Shown here: positions 35,927-44,333 of the stretch, in pieces | Position numbering within the stretch: the stretch's first letter is position 1 | How the letters are laid out: every line of letters starts with the position of its first letter | Assembly: GCF_900446215.1 (NCBI RefSeq) | Contig: NZ_UAQZ01000013.1 | Coordinates: 744,001-808,000 of the forward strand | Direction of reading: 5' to 3' | DNA: 64,000 nt | Source of the DNA: Burkholderia cenocepacia | Lineage (GTDB): Bacteria > Pseudomonadota > Gammaproteobacteria > Burkholderiales > Burkholderiaceae | The notes under the pieces: generated by a model | What the model was told of the DNA's origin: nothing | What the model saw: only the letters and a program-made list of their open reading frames with translations | The model's database searches: none | Made by a program: the position numbers and the translations under genes

Positions 35927-36640
35927 ATGTTTACAGGCATTGTTCAGGGTGTTGGCACCATCAACGCCGTCAAGGATCACGGCGAGCTGAGGACGTTCAG
36001 CATCGCATTCCCCGAGCGGTTCACCGACGATATCGAGATCGGTGCGAGCGTGTCGGTCGACGGCGTGTGCCTGACGGTGACGACCATCCATTCGCCGGTG
36101 CTGATCGACTTCGACGTGATGCTGCCGAGCCTGCGGATCACCACGCTGGCCGACCTCACGACCGGCGCGCGCGTCAACGTCGAGCGGGCCGCGAAGGACG
36201 GCGCGGAGATCGGCGGGCATCCGCTGTCCGGTCACGTCGATTTCACGGGGACCATCGTGCACATCGCATCGTCCGAGCACAACCGGATGATCCGCATCGG
36301 CGTGCCGGCCGAGTTCAAGCGCTATGTGTTCGCGAAGGGCTACATCGCGATCAACGGCTGCAGCCTCACCGTGTCGGACGTCAATCGCGACGAAGGCTGG
36401 TTCGAGGTCTGGCTGATTCCCGAAACGCGCCGCGCGACCACGTTCGATGCGAAGGGCGTCAACGACAAGGTCAACATCGAGATCGAACGCAGCACCCAGG
36501 TCGTCGTGGATACGATCCGGGAATCGGTCAAGGAGACGCTCGGCGAATTGAACGGCGTCGTCACCGCGCTGCTGGCGGAAAAAGGCATCGATATCGAGGA
36601 ATTGCTGGCGCGCAACGTCGCGCGGCTGCCGAAGCAGTAA
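35927..36640 (+). CDS. ribE: riboflavin synthase alpha chain (E. coli RibC-like)
   Basis: Lumazine-binding protein of 237 residues with two tandem barrels, catalysing dismutation of two 6,7-dimethyl-8-ribityllumazine to riboflavin. The start MFTGIVQGVG, the C48 site VSVDGVCLTVT, the histidine in GGHPLSGHVD (about H103) and the second barrel INGCSLTVSDV with IPETRRATTF all match E. coli RibC. One conspicuous change is in the first barrel: the usual K/R-ETLRIT is LPSLRIT here. It stands alone, without other rib genes, so it may be a second copy or a flavin/lumazine-binding paralogue. Confidence 0.85.
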   Translation: MFTGIVQGVGTINAVKDHGELRTFSIAFPERFTDDIEIGASVSVDGVCLTVTTIHSPVLIDFDVMLPSLRITTLADLTTGARVNVERAAKDGAEIGGHPLSGHVDFTGTIVHIASSEHNRMIRIGVPAEFKRYVFAKGYIAINGCSLTVSDVNRDEGWFEVWLIPETRRATTFDAKGVNDKVNIEIERSTQVVVDTIRESVKETLGELNGVVTALLAEKGIDIEELLARNVARLPKQ

Positions 36641-36658
36641 CGGCGAATTTCCATCGTG

Positions 36659-37243
36659 CTAGGTGATCCGCTGGATCACCGTGAACCGGGCGCCGTCGGA
36701 AAACACCTCGATCCACGGCTCCGACTCCTCGAATGTCCAGAGGACGAGATCGAGGTCCGTCAGTTCATGCCAGTCGTCGTCGGGCCACGGCATGTTCCAT
36801 CCGCCCGTGACGGCCACCACCCCGCCCGTGTAGAGCGGGCATTGCGCCATCCATTCACGCGCGTAGTCGTGCGCGGCCGCGCCCTTGAAGTTGTCGTTGA
36901 ATCCCCAGTCGCGCTGCCAGCCGTGTGCGTCGAGGTACGCGTCGATCGCGGCCGAGCCGAAGCGGAACACCGCATCGACGGGCGGAAGCGACGTTGCACC
37001 GGATCGGCACAGCGGGTGATCCGAGCGGACAGGTTGCGTGGAAGTCTCCACGCGGCCGCCCGTACCGCTTTCGTCGAGATACACGTTCAGCCAGGCGCCG
37101 TCGCGCTCCACAGAGATGCACGACGCGCCGGCGTCGATCCCATGCCAGTAGCCGGTGACGGGTTCGCCGTCGGCCGCGAAGCGGTACGCGTGGCACGGCC
37201 TGGCGAGGCGCTTCGCTTCGGTCAGAATGTCTTCCAGTGTCAT
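36659..37243 (-). CDS. hypothetical protein
   Basis: Protein of 194 residues with no family I recognise. It is soluble and rich in aromatic residues, with TLEDILTEAKRLARPCHAYRF at the N-terminus, a VDAVFRFGSAAIDAYLDAHG helix, and several tryptophans toward the C-terminus (GGWNMPWPDDDWHEL, LVLWTFEESEPWIEVF). There is no signal peptide. It is convergent with the riboflavin synthase gene, with only 18 bp between the stops, and its start lies about 90 bp past the end of the CLC antiporter gene, so it may be co-transcribed with it. Confidence 0.65.
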   Translation of the reverse strand: MTLEDILTEAKRLARPCHAYRFAADGEPVTGYWHGIDAGASCISVERDGAWLNVYLDESGTGGRVETSTQPVRSDHPLCRSGATSLPPVDAVFRFGSAAIDAYLDAHGWQRDWGFNDNFKGAAAHDYAREWMAQCPLYTGGVVAVTGGWNMPWPDDDWHELTDLDLVLWTFEESEPWIEVFSDGARFTVIQRIT

Positions 37244-37331
37244 TGAGCGTCCGTCAGTCGGTTCTTGTACTCCGGATATCGCACGGAGCCGCCGCGCTCG
37301 AACGACTTCGCACCGCGGCTGCCACCCTGCG

Positions 37332-38573
37332 TCACTCCGCCTCCACCTGCGCGCCCTTCCCCACCGCCACACGCTGTGCACGATAGATCCCCGCGTGTCC
37401 CGAAAACAGATACGCGACGACACAGGCGACGATCGCATACACGCCGATATCCGCGCCGAACAGTTCGATCGCCATGATCGTCGACGCGATCGGCGTGTTC
37501 GCCGCACCCGCGAACACCGCGACGAAGCCGAGCCCCGCGAGCACGGGCGCCGGCAGCGCCAGCACCTGGCCGAGCGCATTGCCGAGCGTCGCGCCGATGT
37601 AGAACAGCGGCGTCACCTCGCCGCCCTTGAACCCCGACGCGAGCGTGACGACGGTGAACGCGAACTTGCCCGCGAAATCGTAAAGCGGCAGCGGGCCGTG
37701 GAACGCGGCCTCGATCGTCGGGATGCCGAGGCCGAGATACTGCGGCACGTTCAACACGGTCGCGGCCACGGCGACCATCAGGCCGCCGAGCACGGGCTGC
37801 AGCGGCGCATAGCGGATCACGCGGCGAAACCACGCGGTCAGCGCATGCGTCGCAAACGCGAACAGCCGCCCGACCACGCCGAACGCGATGCCCGCGACGA
37901 CCGTCACGGCCAGCCCGGTCGCCGATACGGCCGGCACGAACGGAATCGCATAGGCCGTGTGATGGACACCCCACGCGCGGCACACGACGTCCGCGACGAT
38001 CGCCGACGCGACGCAGGTCAGCAGCGCGTCGTACCGCACGCGCCCGATCGCGAGCACCTCGAGCCCGAATACCGCGCCCGCGAGCGGCGTGCCGAACACC
38101 GACGCGAAGCCGGCCGCGATGCCGCCCATCAGCAGCACGCGGCGATGTTCGCGATCGAGACGGAACACGTGCGTGACGCGATCGGCGAGCGCGCCGCCCA
38201 TCTGCACGGCCGTGCCCTCGCGGCCGGCCGAGCCGCCGAACAGGTGCGTGACGACGGTCGCGACCAGCACGAGCGGCGCCATCCGCTTCGGCACGAGCGC
38301 CTTCGGGTCGTGAATCTCGTCGATCAGCAGGTTGTTGCCGCGCGCGACCGACTGGCCGAATCGATGGTAGACCCAGCCGGTGGCGAAACCGGCGGCCGGC
38401 AGCCCCCACAGCAGCCAGGGATGCGCGACGCGCGTACCGGTCGCCCAGTCGAGCGCGATCAGGAACAGCGCGGAAGCCGTGCCGGCCAGCGCGCCAAGCA
38501 GGGCTGAAAGCGCGAGCCAGCGGCACACATAGCGCACGGTCGCGAACAGATCGGCAGAAGTCGTGAAAAACAT
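37332..38573 (-). CDS. CLC-family antiporter, probable fluoride exporter (CLC-F type)
   Basis: CLC transporter of 413 residues with ten or more membrane segments, probably exporting F- in exchange for H+. The gating glutamate is E119 in GSAGREGTAVQMG. The usual chloride-coordinating GSGIP motif is replaced by ARGNNLLIDEI (GNN at 79-81), a change I recall from the fluoride-specific CLC-F clade. The late motif GFKGGEVTPLFYIG follows, then AGAANTPIAS. The preceding fluoride riboswitch strongly supports fluoride as the ion. The ATG at 38573 is the only reasonable start; TGGAAATC precedes it. An annotation as a plain chloride channel would be the alternative. Confidence 0.9.
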   Translation of the reverse strand: MFFTTSADLFATVRYVCRWLALSALLGALAGTASALFLIALDWATGTRVAHPWLLWGLPAAGFATGWVYHRFGQSVARGNNLLIDEIHDPKALVPKRMAPLVLVATVVTHLFGGSAGREGTAVQMGGALADRVTHVFRLDREHRRVLLMGGIAAGFASVFGTPLAGAVFGLEVLAIGRVRYDALLTCVASAIVADVVCRAWGVHHTAYAIPFVPAVSATGLAVTVVAGIAFGVVGRLFAFATHALTAWFRRVIRYAPLQPVLGGLMVAVAATVLNVPQYLGLGIPTIEAAFHGPLPLYDFAGKFAFTVVTLASGFKGGEVTPLFYIGATLGNALGQVLALPAPVLAGLGFVAVFAGAANTPIASTIMAIELFGADIGVYAIVACVVAYLFSGHAGIYRAQRVAVGKGAQVEAE

Positions 38574-38628
38574 GATTTCCAGATTCGACGGAACATCAAA
38601 ACCTGGGCGGCAGAATACCGCGTGGACG

Positions 38629-38664
38629 GCCTGCGACCTCCTGACGACCCAGGAACACGCAGGC
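38629..38664 (-). promoter_or_regulatory. expression-platform hairpin of the fluoride riboswitch
   Basis: On the minus strand GCCTGCG (38664-38658) can pair with CGCAGGC (38635-38629), and inside this TCCTG pairs with CAGGA. The 5' arm shares its GCC with the aptamer pseudoknot strand ATGCC, so aptamer and hairpin are mutually exclusive. An AGGAGGT sequence (38642-38636) is buried in the hairpin. No U-tract follows, so Rho-dependent or translational control is more likely than intrinsic termination. Confidence 0.65.
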
Positions 38665-38749
38665 ATCATCAGCCGGGCAAACCGGCGGTTGAGGGCCGCA
38701 CCGCGCGCTACGCGCCGGCAACGACCGCAGGGAGGCATGCCATCTCCGC
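38656..38749 (-). ncRNA. fluoride riboswitch aptamer (crcB motif)
   Basis: Read on the minus strand, stem P1 is GGAG (38747-38744)/CTCC (38734-38731) with loop ATGGCATGC. After a variable insert with its own GCGCG-TAG-CGCGC hairpin come AACC and a perfect stem GCCGG/CCGGC. Then follow TGATG and ATGCC. The ATGCC is complementary to GGCAT of the P1 loop, forming the pseudoknot. This order (GATGG-type loop, AACC, stem, GGCTGATGATGCC, TGC) matches the fluoride riboswitch consensus I know. The consensus 3' UAC is UGC here. It ends about 83 bases before the CLC start. Confidence 0.9.
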
Positions 38750-38757
38750 AGGCCGCC

Positions 38758-38787
38758 ATTGTACGCGACGCCGCGCCACGCACGCAA
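38758..38787 (-). promoter_or_regulatory. candidate promoter of the riboswitch and CLC gene
   Basis: The -10 is TACAAT (38763-38758) and the -35 is TTGCGT (38787-38782), with an 18-bp spacer. Transcription would start about seven bases downstream, immediately before the P1 stem of the riboswitch. Confidence 0.65.
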
Positions 38788-38835
38788 TGCAGGCGCCGCG
38801 CCGCCACGCAGCGACAGCGCGTGCCCGGCGCGCGG

Positions 38836-39855
38836 TCAGTCGCGCGGCGCGAGCGCGATCCGCGCGATCAACTGGGGCGCGATCTGTTCGAGCGGCAGGA
38901 TCGCCGACGCCGCGCCGATCGCCGCCGCCGCCTTCGGCATCCCGTACACGGCGCTGGTCGCTTCGTCCTGCGCGATCGTGTAGCAGCCCTTCGCCCGCAT
39001 CGCCTTCAGGCCGAGCGCGCCGTCGCGCCCCATGCCGGTCAGCAGCACGCCGAGCGCATCGCTCTGCCAGCCGTCCGCGACGCTGTTGAAGAACACGTCG
39101 ATCGACGGCCGGTACGGCGTTTCGGCCGGATGCCGCGTATAGCCGAGCACGCCGCGCGGCGACAGCGTCAGATGGTCGTTGGTCGCCGCGAGCAGCACCG
39201 CGCCGGCCTCGGGCACGCTGCCCTGCCGCGCGACGCGCACCGGCAGCCGCGTATAGCCGTCGAGCCATTCGGCCATGCCGTACGCGAATGCCTGGTCGAC
39301 GTGCTGGACGATCACGATCGCGGCCGGGAAATCGGCCGGCAACGCGCGCAGCAGCGCGGTGAGCGCGGTCGGCCCGCCCGCCGACGCACCGATCGCGACG
39401 AGCGTCGGCTGTCCGCGCGTGGGCGCCGGCCCCGGCGGCACGAGCGCCACGGAGCGGCTTTCGAGCAGCCGGCCGATCTGGTCGATCTTCGCGAGCAGCG
39501 CCTGCGGCGATGCGTCGGTCGACAGGCCGAGCGCGAGCGTCGGCGTGTCGACCGCATCGAGCGCGCCGGCGCCCATCGCCTCGTACACCGACGACGTGTT
39601 CGCGCTGACGCTCGCCGTCACGATCAGGATCGCGCATGGCGCGCGCGCCATGATCCGGCGCGTCGCGGCGACGCCGTCGACTTTCGGCATCACGAGATCC
39701 ATCAGCACGACGTCGGGCGGATGCGCGACGCAGAAATCCACCGCCTCGTCGCCATCGGTCGCGACCCACAGCACGCGATGGTCCGCACGCAGCGCGATCA
39801 CGCGGCGCAGCGCCTCCACGGCCAGCGGCAGGTCGTTGACGATGCCGATGTTCAT
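38836..39855 (-). CDS. wspF: CheB-type methylesterase WspF
   Basis: Chemoreceptor methylesterase of 339 residues that resets the Wsp receptor by removing methyl groups. The N-terminal receiver domain has the phospho-acceptor in PPDVVLMDLVMPKVDG. The C-terminal catalytic domain has Ser in VAIGASAGGP, His in IVIVQHVDQ and Asp in LLTGMGRDGA. The ATG at 39855 overlaps the wspE stop (ATGA). In known systems loss of WspF locks the pathway on and gives wrinkly or small-colony variants, and here it appears intact. It is the last gene of the operon. Confidence 0.95.
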   Translation of the reverse strand: MNIGIVNDLPLAVEALRRVIALRADHRVLWVATDGDEAVDFCVAHPPDVVLMDLVMPKVDGVAATRRIMARAPCAILIVTASVSANTSSVYEAMGAGALDAVDTPTLALGLSTDASPQALLAKIDQIGRLLESRSVALVPPGPAPTRGQPTLVAIGASAGGPTALTALLRALPADFPAAIVIVQHVDQAFAYGMAEWLDGYTRLPVRVARQGSVPEAGAVLLAATNDHLTLSPRGVLGYTRHPAETPYRPSIDVFFNSVADGWQSDALGVLLTGMGRDGALGLKAMRAKGCYTIAQDEATSAVYGMPKAAAAIGAASAILPLEQIAPQLIARIALAPRD

Positions 39856-42161
39856 CCGCGCGCATCTCCGATCAGGTCGTGCACGGCATCGAGCAGCGCC
39901 TCGTCGTGGAAGCTGCTCTTCGCGAGGTAGTAATCGGCGCCGGCATCGAGCCCGCGCCGGCGATCCTCGTCGCGATCCTTGTACGACACGATCATCACCG
40001 GCACGCGCTTGAGCATCGGGTCGCTCTTGATCAGCGTGACGAGTTCGATGCCGTCCATGCGCGGCATGTCGACGTCGGTCACGACGAGATCGAACGCATC
40101 GCTGCGCACCGCGTTCCACCCTTCCATCCCGTCGACCGCGACCGTCACGTCGTAGCCGCGCTTTTCCAGCAGCTTGCGTTCGAGCTCGCGCACCGTCAGC
40201 GAATCGTCGACGACGAGCACGCGACGGCGCCGGTCGGCGAGCGCGAGTTGCGGATCGCGCGTGAGCCGCGCGAGCTGGCCGCCGCGCACGAGCTTGTCGA
40301 CCGAGCGGATCAGGTCCTCGACGTCGACGATCAGCACCGGGTCGCCGTTCTCGAGCAGCGCGCCGGCCGCGATGTTCTGGATCTTGTGCAGGCGGCTGTC
40401 GAGCGGCTGCACGACGAGCATCCGCTCGCCGAGGAAGCGGTCGACCGCGACGCCGTACAGCTCGGGTTCGCCGCCGACGACCACGACCGCCGTGCTGGCG
40501 CGCGCCACGTCGGGCTCGCCCGCGTCGAGCAGCTGGTGCGCGGCGACGAGGCCCGCGCGCCGGCCGTCGAACGGAAAATGCGGCTGCCCTTCGAGCACGT
40601 CGATGTCGTCGTGCGCGAGTTCGAGCGTGCGGCGCACGTGCGCGAGCGGGAACGCATACGGCTCGCCGCCGACCTCGACGAGCAGGCTGCGGATCACCGA
40701 CAGCGTGAGCGGCAACTGCAGCACGAAGCGCATGCCGGCGCCCGGCTCGTTGAAGATCCGCACCGCGCCGCGCACGCCGCGCACCATCTCCTGCACCGCG
40801 TCGAGGCCGACGCCGCGCCCCGACACGTCGGTCACCGCGTCGCGCATCGAGAAGCCCGGCAGCAGCAGGAATTCGAGCAGTTCGGGATCGGACAGCCGCG
40901 CGGCCGTCTCGTCGTCGGTCAGGCGCTGGCGCACGACGGCCGCGCGCAGCGCGTCCATGTCGACGCCCGGCCCGTCGTCGATCACGCTGACGAGCAGCGA
41001 GCCGGCGCTGTGACGCGCCTCGAGCGTGACGCTCGCCTCGGCCGGCTTGCCGCGCGCGTGGCGCGCGTCGGGCGAATCGACGCCGTGGTCGATCGCGTTG
41101 CGCAGCAGATGGCCGAGCGGCGCGTCGAGCAGGTCGAGGATGTCGCGATCGACCTGCGTGCCTTCGCCGACGATCGAGAAACGCACCTGCTTGCCGAGCG
41201 AGCGCGCGAGATCGCGCACGATGCGCGGATACGCGCGGGTCGCGTCGCCGAACGGGCGCATCCGGCACTGCAGCGCCTCGTCGTACAGCTGCTCGGCGAT
41301 ATGCGTGCTGCGCCGCTCGAAGCGGTCGAATTCGTCCATGCGCTCGGCGAGCGAGCGCTGCAGGTCGTTGAGCATGTGCCGCACTTCGTTCATCGACGCG
41401 AGCATGCCGGCGTCGAGATCGTCGGCGAACTGCTCGTACATCAGGTCGAGCGAACGGGCCGCGTCGCGCTGCGCACGCTTCACGCGCAGCATCGATTCGG
41501 CGAACGGCTTCAGCCAGCGCGATTCGACCAGCGATTCGCCGGACAGGCTCAGCAGCCGGTTCAGCGTATCGGCGCGCACGCGGCGCATCGCGCCGGCGCC
41601 CGCCACGCGGCCGGCCTGGGCCGGATCGGGCACCGTGCCCGACACGGCGAGCGGCGGCACCGCGGCACTCGCGCCGACCGGCTCGTTGGCGGCGCCGTCG
41701 TGATCGCGATACGGCACGACCGACGGCGGTATCGGCGGCGGCACGGCGGCCGGCGCCTGCATCGTCTGCGCGCCGTCGGCGCCCGTCAGCGCCGCCGCGA
41801 ACACGTCGATCTCGGTCTGCGATACGGGCGGCCCTTGCGGATCGCCGACGCGCACCAGCAGGTCGACGCCGGCCAGCAGCACGTCGACGTGCGTGGCCGT
41901 CAGCGCGATCGTGCCGGCCTGCGCGGCGACGAAGCATTCTTCCATCCGCCCGGCGATGTCGACGCCGAGCGGCACGCCGACGATCCGCGCGGCGCCCTTC
42001 AGCGAATGCGCGGCGCGCATGCATGCTTCCAGCGCGACGGAATCGGGCTCGCCCGATTCGAGCGCGAGCAGCCGCTCCGACAGCGCCTGGGTCTGCGTGC
42101 GCGTCTCCTCGCGATACAGCTCGAGCAGCGACAGGTGGCTCAGGTCGTCATCGCCGCTCAT
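39852..42161 (-). CDS. wspE: hybrid CheA-type histidine kinase WspE
   Basis: Kinase of 769 residues linking the receptor complex to its response regulator. In order: an Hpt domain with phospho-histidine in AAHSLKGAARI (near residue 52), a proline-rich linker, the dimerisation region, a HATPase domain with LLRNAIDHGVDS, VIDDGPGVDMD and SGRGVGLDAV, a CheW-like domain, and a C-terminal receiver with LVVDDSLTVREL and LVVTDVDMPRMDG. No P2 domain is evident. The start at 42161 overlaps the wspD stop, and its stop overlaps wspF. The attached receiver may act as a phosphate sink or relay toward the unusual WspHRR protein. Confidence 0.95.
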   Translation of the reverse strand: MSGDDDLSHLSLLELYREETRTQTQALSERLLALESGEPDSVALEACMRAAHSLKGAARIVGVPLGVDIAGRMEECFVAAQAGTIALTATHVDVLLAGVDLLVRVGDPQGPPVSQTEIDVFAAALTGADGAQTMQAPAAVPPPIPPSVVPYRDHDGAANEPVGASAAVPPLAVSGTVPDPAQAGRVAGAGAMRRVRADTLNRLLSLSGESLVESRWLKPFAESMLRVKRAQRDAARSLDLMYEQFADDLDAGMLASMNEVRHMLNDLQRSLAERMDEFDRFERRSTHIAEQLYDEALQCRMRPFGDATRAYPRIVRDLARSLGKQVRFSIVGEGTQVDRDILDLLDAPLGHLLRNAIDHGVDSPDARHARGKPAEASVTLEARHSAGSLLVSVIDDGPGVDMDALRAAVVRQRLTDDETAARLSDPELLEFLLLPGFSMRDAVTDVSGRGVGLDAVQEMVRGVRGAVRIFNEPGAGMRFVLQLPLTLSVIRSLLVEVGGEPYAFPLAHVRRTLELAHDDIDVLEGQPHFPFDGRRAGLVAAHQLLDAGEPDVARASTAVVVVGGEPELYGVAVDRFLGERMLVVQPLDSRLHKIQNIAAGALLENGDPVLIVDVEDLIRSVDKLVRGGQLARLTRDPQLALADRRRRVLVVDDSLTVRELERKLLEKRGYDVTVAVDGMEGWNAVRSDAFDLVVTDVDMPRMDGIELVTLIKSDPMLKRVPVMIVSYKDRDEDRRRGLDAGADYYLAKSSFHDEALLDAVHDLIGDARG

Positions 42162-42865
42162 CGCATGCTCCGTGTCACGGCGTCGAACAGACGATCGTCG
42201 TCGAGCAGCCCCACCGACTTGCCGCGCCACGCCAGCACGCCGCGCGACAGGCCGGCGCTCGCGCGCCCGACCGTCGCGGGCACCGGCACCCAGTCGGACG
42301 CGCCGAAGCGCAGCACGCCCTCGACTTCGTCGACCGGAAACACGACCGGTTCGCCCTGGTGCGCGGCCACCAGCAGCCGCGTGAACCGGCCGTCGTCGCT
42401 GCCGCTGCCCGCCTTGCCGGCATCGAGGCCGAGCAGCGCGCCGATCGAGATCGCGATGCGCAGCGTGCCGCGGATGTTGACCACCCCGCGCACGGCCGAA
42501 TTGCGGCGATGCGGCAAGGAATGGATCGGACGCGTGCCGGCGATCTCGCGCAGCACGCCGATCGGCAGCGCGAGCCATTCGTCGGCCACCCGGAACGCGA
42601 GCGCCGCATGGCGCGTATCGCCGTCGTCGTCGCCCGCTTGCGCGGTGCCGAACGCGCTCATCCGGCGCGTGACGTCGGTCATCTCGGCCACGTCGAGCGG
42701 ACGCTCGAGCAGCTTCGCCGCGTGCGACGCGTAGACCGGGCAGTTCAGGCAGCGCAGGCAGTCGTTCAGCCGCTCGCACGAGCGGTCGCCGCGCGTACCG
42801 ATCCGGTTCCAGCAATCGTCGACGTCGAGCGTCGCGTCGTCAGTGGCAGCGGCGTCGCGGTTCAT
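42158..42865 (-). CDS. wspD: CheW-like adaptor WspD
   Basis: Adaptor of 235 residues coupling receptor WspA to kinase WspE. The C-terminal CheW domain reads LAFRVADEWLALPIGVLREI, RRNSAVRGVVNIRGTLRIAI and later VFPVDEVEGVLRF. The N-terminus has a cysteine-rich segment LNDCLRCLNCPVY, characteristic of WspD, which could bind a metal or form disulfides. The stop overlaps the wspE start by four bases (ATGA). It follows wspC by 46 bp. Confidence 0.93.
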   Translation of the reverse strand: MNRDAAATDDATLDVDDCWNRIGTRGDRSCERLNDCLRCLNCPVYASHAAKLLERPLDVAEMTDVTRRMSAFGTAQAGDDDGDTRHAALAFRVADEWLALPIGVLREIAGTRPIHSLPHRRNSAVRGVVNIRGTLRIAISIGALLGLDAGKAGSGSDDGRFTRLLVAAHQGEPVVFPVDEVEGVLRFGASDWVPVPATVGRASAGLSRGVLAWRGKSVGLLDDDRLFDAVTRSMR

Positions 42866-42911
42866 GAATTCCTCTGGTCATCGCGGTGTCGATCCCGTTT
42901 CCGTCATCGTG

Positions 42912-44333
42912 TCAGCCGGCCGAACGCCGGGCGCGTTCGAGCAGCCATTGCGCGCCCGCACGATCGCCGCCGACGTCGAGCAGCGTCGCGAGATGCGTCA
43001 GCGCCTCGTGATGCGTGGGGCGCAGGTACAGCGCCTTGCGATAGAAGTCGCCGGCTTCCGCGGCGCGCCCGCGCGCATCCGCGATCAGTCCGTTCAGATA
43101 AAACGCATCGGCATGCGGGCCGACGCGCGCCGAGAACTGCGCGAGCACACGCTCGGCCTCGTCGAACGCGCCCGCGTTCGCCAGCGCCTGCGCATCCTCC
43201 AGCGTCGGAGCATCGTCGAGCGCCGCCGCGATGCCGTCGTTGGCCGGGGCGGCCGTCCCGGCGGTTGCCAGCGCGAGGTCGGCCCGGGCGTCGATCGCGG
43301 CCGCCGGCACGACCGGCGGCGGCACCGCCGCGAACGGCTGACGCACGTCGCCGAGCCAGGCGGGCGGCGCGACGGCCACCACCGGGCGCGGCGCGGCGAG
43401 CGGTGCGATCGTGAAGCGCTCCGCGCCCCGATACGGCGCCGCCGCGGACAGCGGCGCGACCGGTCGCGCCGCGCCAGCCTCGGCCGCCGCGCCGGCCGGC
43501 TCGCGATGAAACGCGAACGCGAGCGGCACCCGCGCCGAGCGCATTCCGTGCCGCATCGCGACACCCGTCTCCGCCGGCCCGACGAACAGCACGCCGTCGT
43601 CGGCAAGACGCTCGTCGAGCGAGCGGATCACGCGATCCTGCGCGTCGCGGTCGAAATAGATCAGCACGTTGCGACAGAACACGAAGTCGTAGCGAATGCC
43701 GGTATCGGCCAGCGGTTCGACGAGGTTCGCGTGACTGAACTGCACGCACGCCCGCACGCGCTCGTCGAGCAGCCAGCCGTCGCGGGTCGGCGTGAAGTAG
43801 CGCGTACGAAACTCCGTCGCCGTCCCGCGGAACGCATTGCGCCCGTAACAGCCGAGCCGCGCCTGCTCGATCGCGCGCGGGCTGAGGTCGATCGCGTCGA
43901 TCGCGAAGCTGGCCGGTTCGAGCCCCGCATCCAGCAGCGCCATCGCCGCCGAATACGGCTCCTCGCCCGTCGAGCACGGCGCGCTCAGCACGCGGATCAC
44001 GCGGCCAGGCATCGCGGCGAGCCGTTCGGCGGCCAGCCGCGCAAGCGTCGCGAACGCCTCGCGGTCGCGAAAGAACCACGTTTCCGGGACGACGAACAGC
44101 TCGATCAGCGCGCGCCGTTCGTCGGCCGACGCGTTGAGCTGCTGCCAGTACGCGTCGAGCGCTTCCGGCGTCACGGGCGGCCGCGCGGCCGACGGCACGC
44201 GCTCGCCGTCCGCCTGCCACGCATGGATGCGATCGGTCAGCGCGCGCATCAGGAAATCGTTGCCGAGCGAATCGGGGTCGATGCCGGTCTCGCGCAGCAA
44301 CCAGCCGCGAAATCGCGATTCGGACACGTTCAT
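42912..44333 (-). CDS. wspC: CheR-type methyltransferase with TPR tail WspC
   Basis: Receptor methyltransferase of 473 residues using S-adenosylmethionine. The CheR domain contains VVPETWFFRDREAFATLARL, the SAM-binding loop VLSAPCSTGEEPYSAAMAL and FVFCRNVLIYFDRDAQ. A low-complexity Ala/Pro linker (about residues 280-370) leads to C-terminal TPR-like helices (ALANAGAFDEAERVLAQF, FYLNGLIADARGRAAEAG), a known WspC feature. The ATG at 44333 overlaps the wspB stop. Confidence 0.94.
   Translation of the reverse strand: MNVSESRFRGWLLRETGIDPDSLGNDFLMRALTDRIHAWQADGERVPSAARPPVTPEALDAYWQQLNASADERRALIELFVVPETWFFRDREAFATLARLAAERLAAMPGRVIRVLSAPCSTGEEPYSAAMALLDAGLEPASFAIDAIDLSPRAIEQARLGCYGRNAFRGTATEFRTRYFTPTRDGWLLDERVRACVQFSHANLVEPLADTGIRYDFVFCRNVLIYFDRDAQDRVIRSLDERLADDGVLFVGPAETGVAMRHGMRSARVPLAFAFHREPAGAAAEAGAARPVAPLSAAAPYRGAERFTIAPLAAPRPVVAVAPPAWLGDVRQPFAAVPPPVVPAAAIDARADLALATAGTAAPANDGIAAALDDAPTLEDAQALANAGAFDEAERVLAQFSARVGPHADAFYLNGLIADARGRAAEAGDFYRKALYLRPTHHEALTHLATLLDVGGDRAGAQWLLERARRSAG

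Noticed and set aside
38836..42024. A single 1062-codon minus-strand frame covering wspF and much of wspE
   Set aside because: Only the last 339 codons (wspF) resemble a protein. The upstream part is an out-of-frame shadow of wspE.
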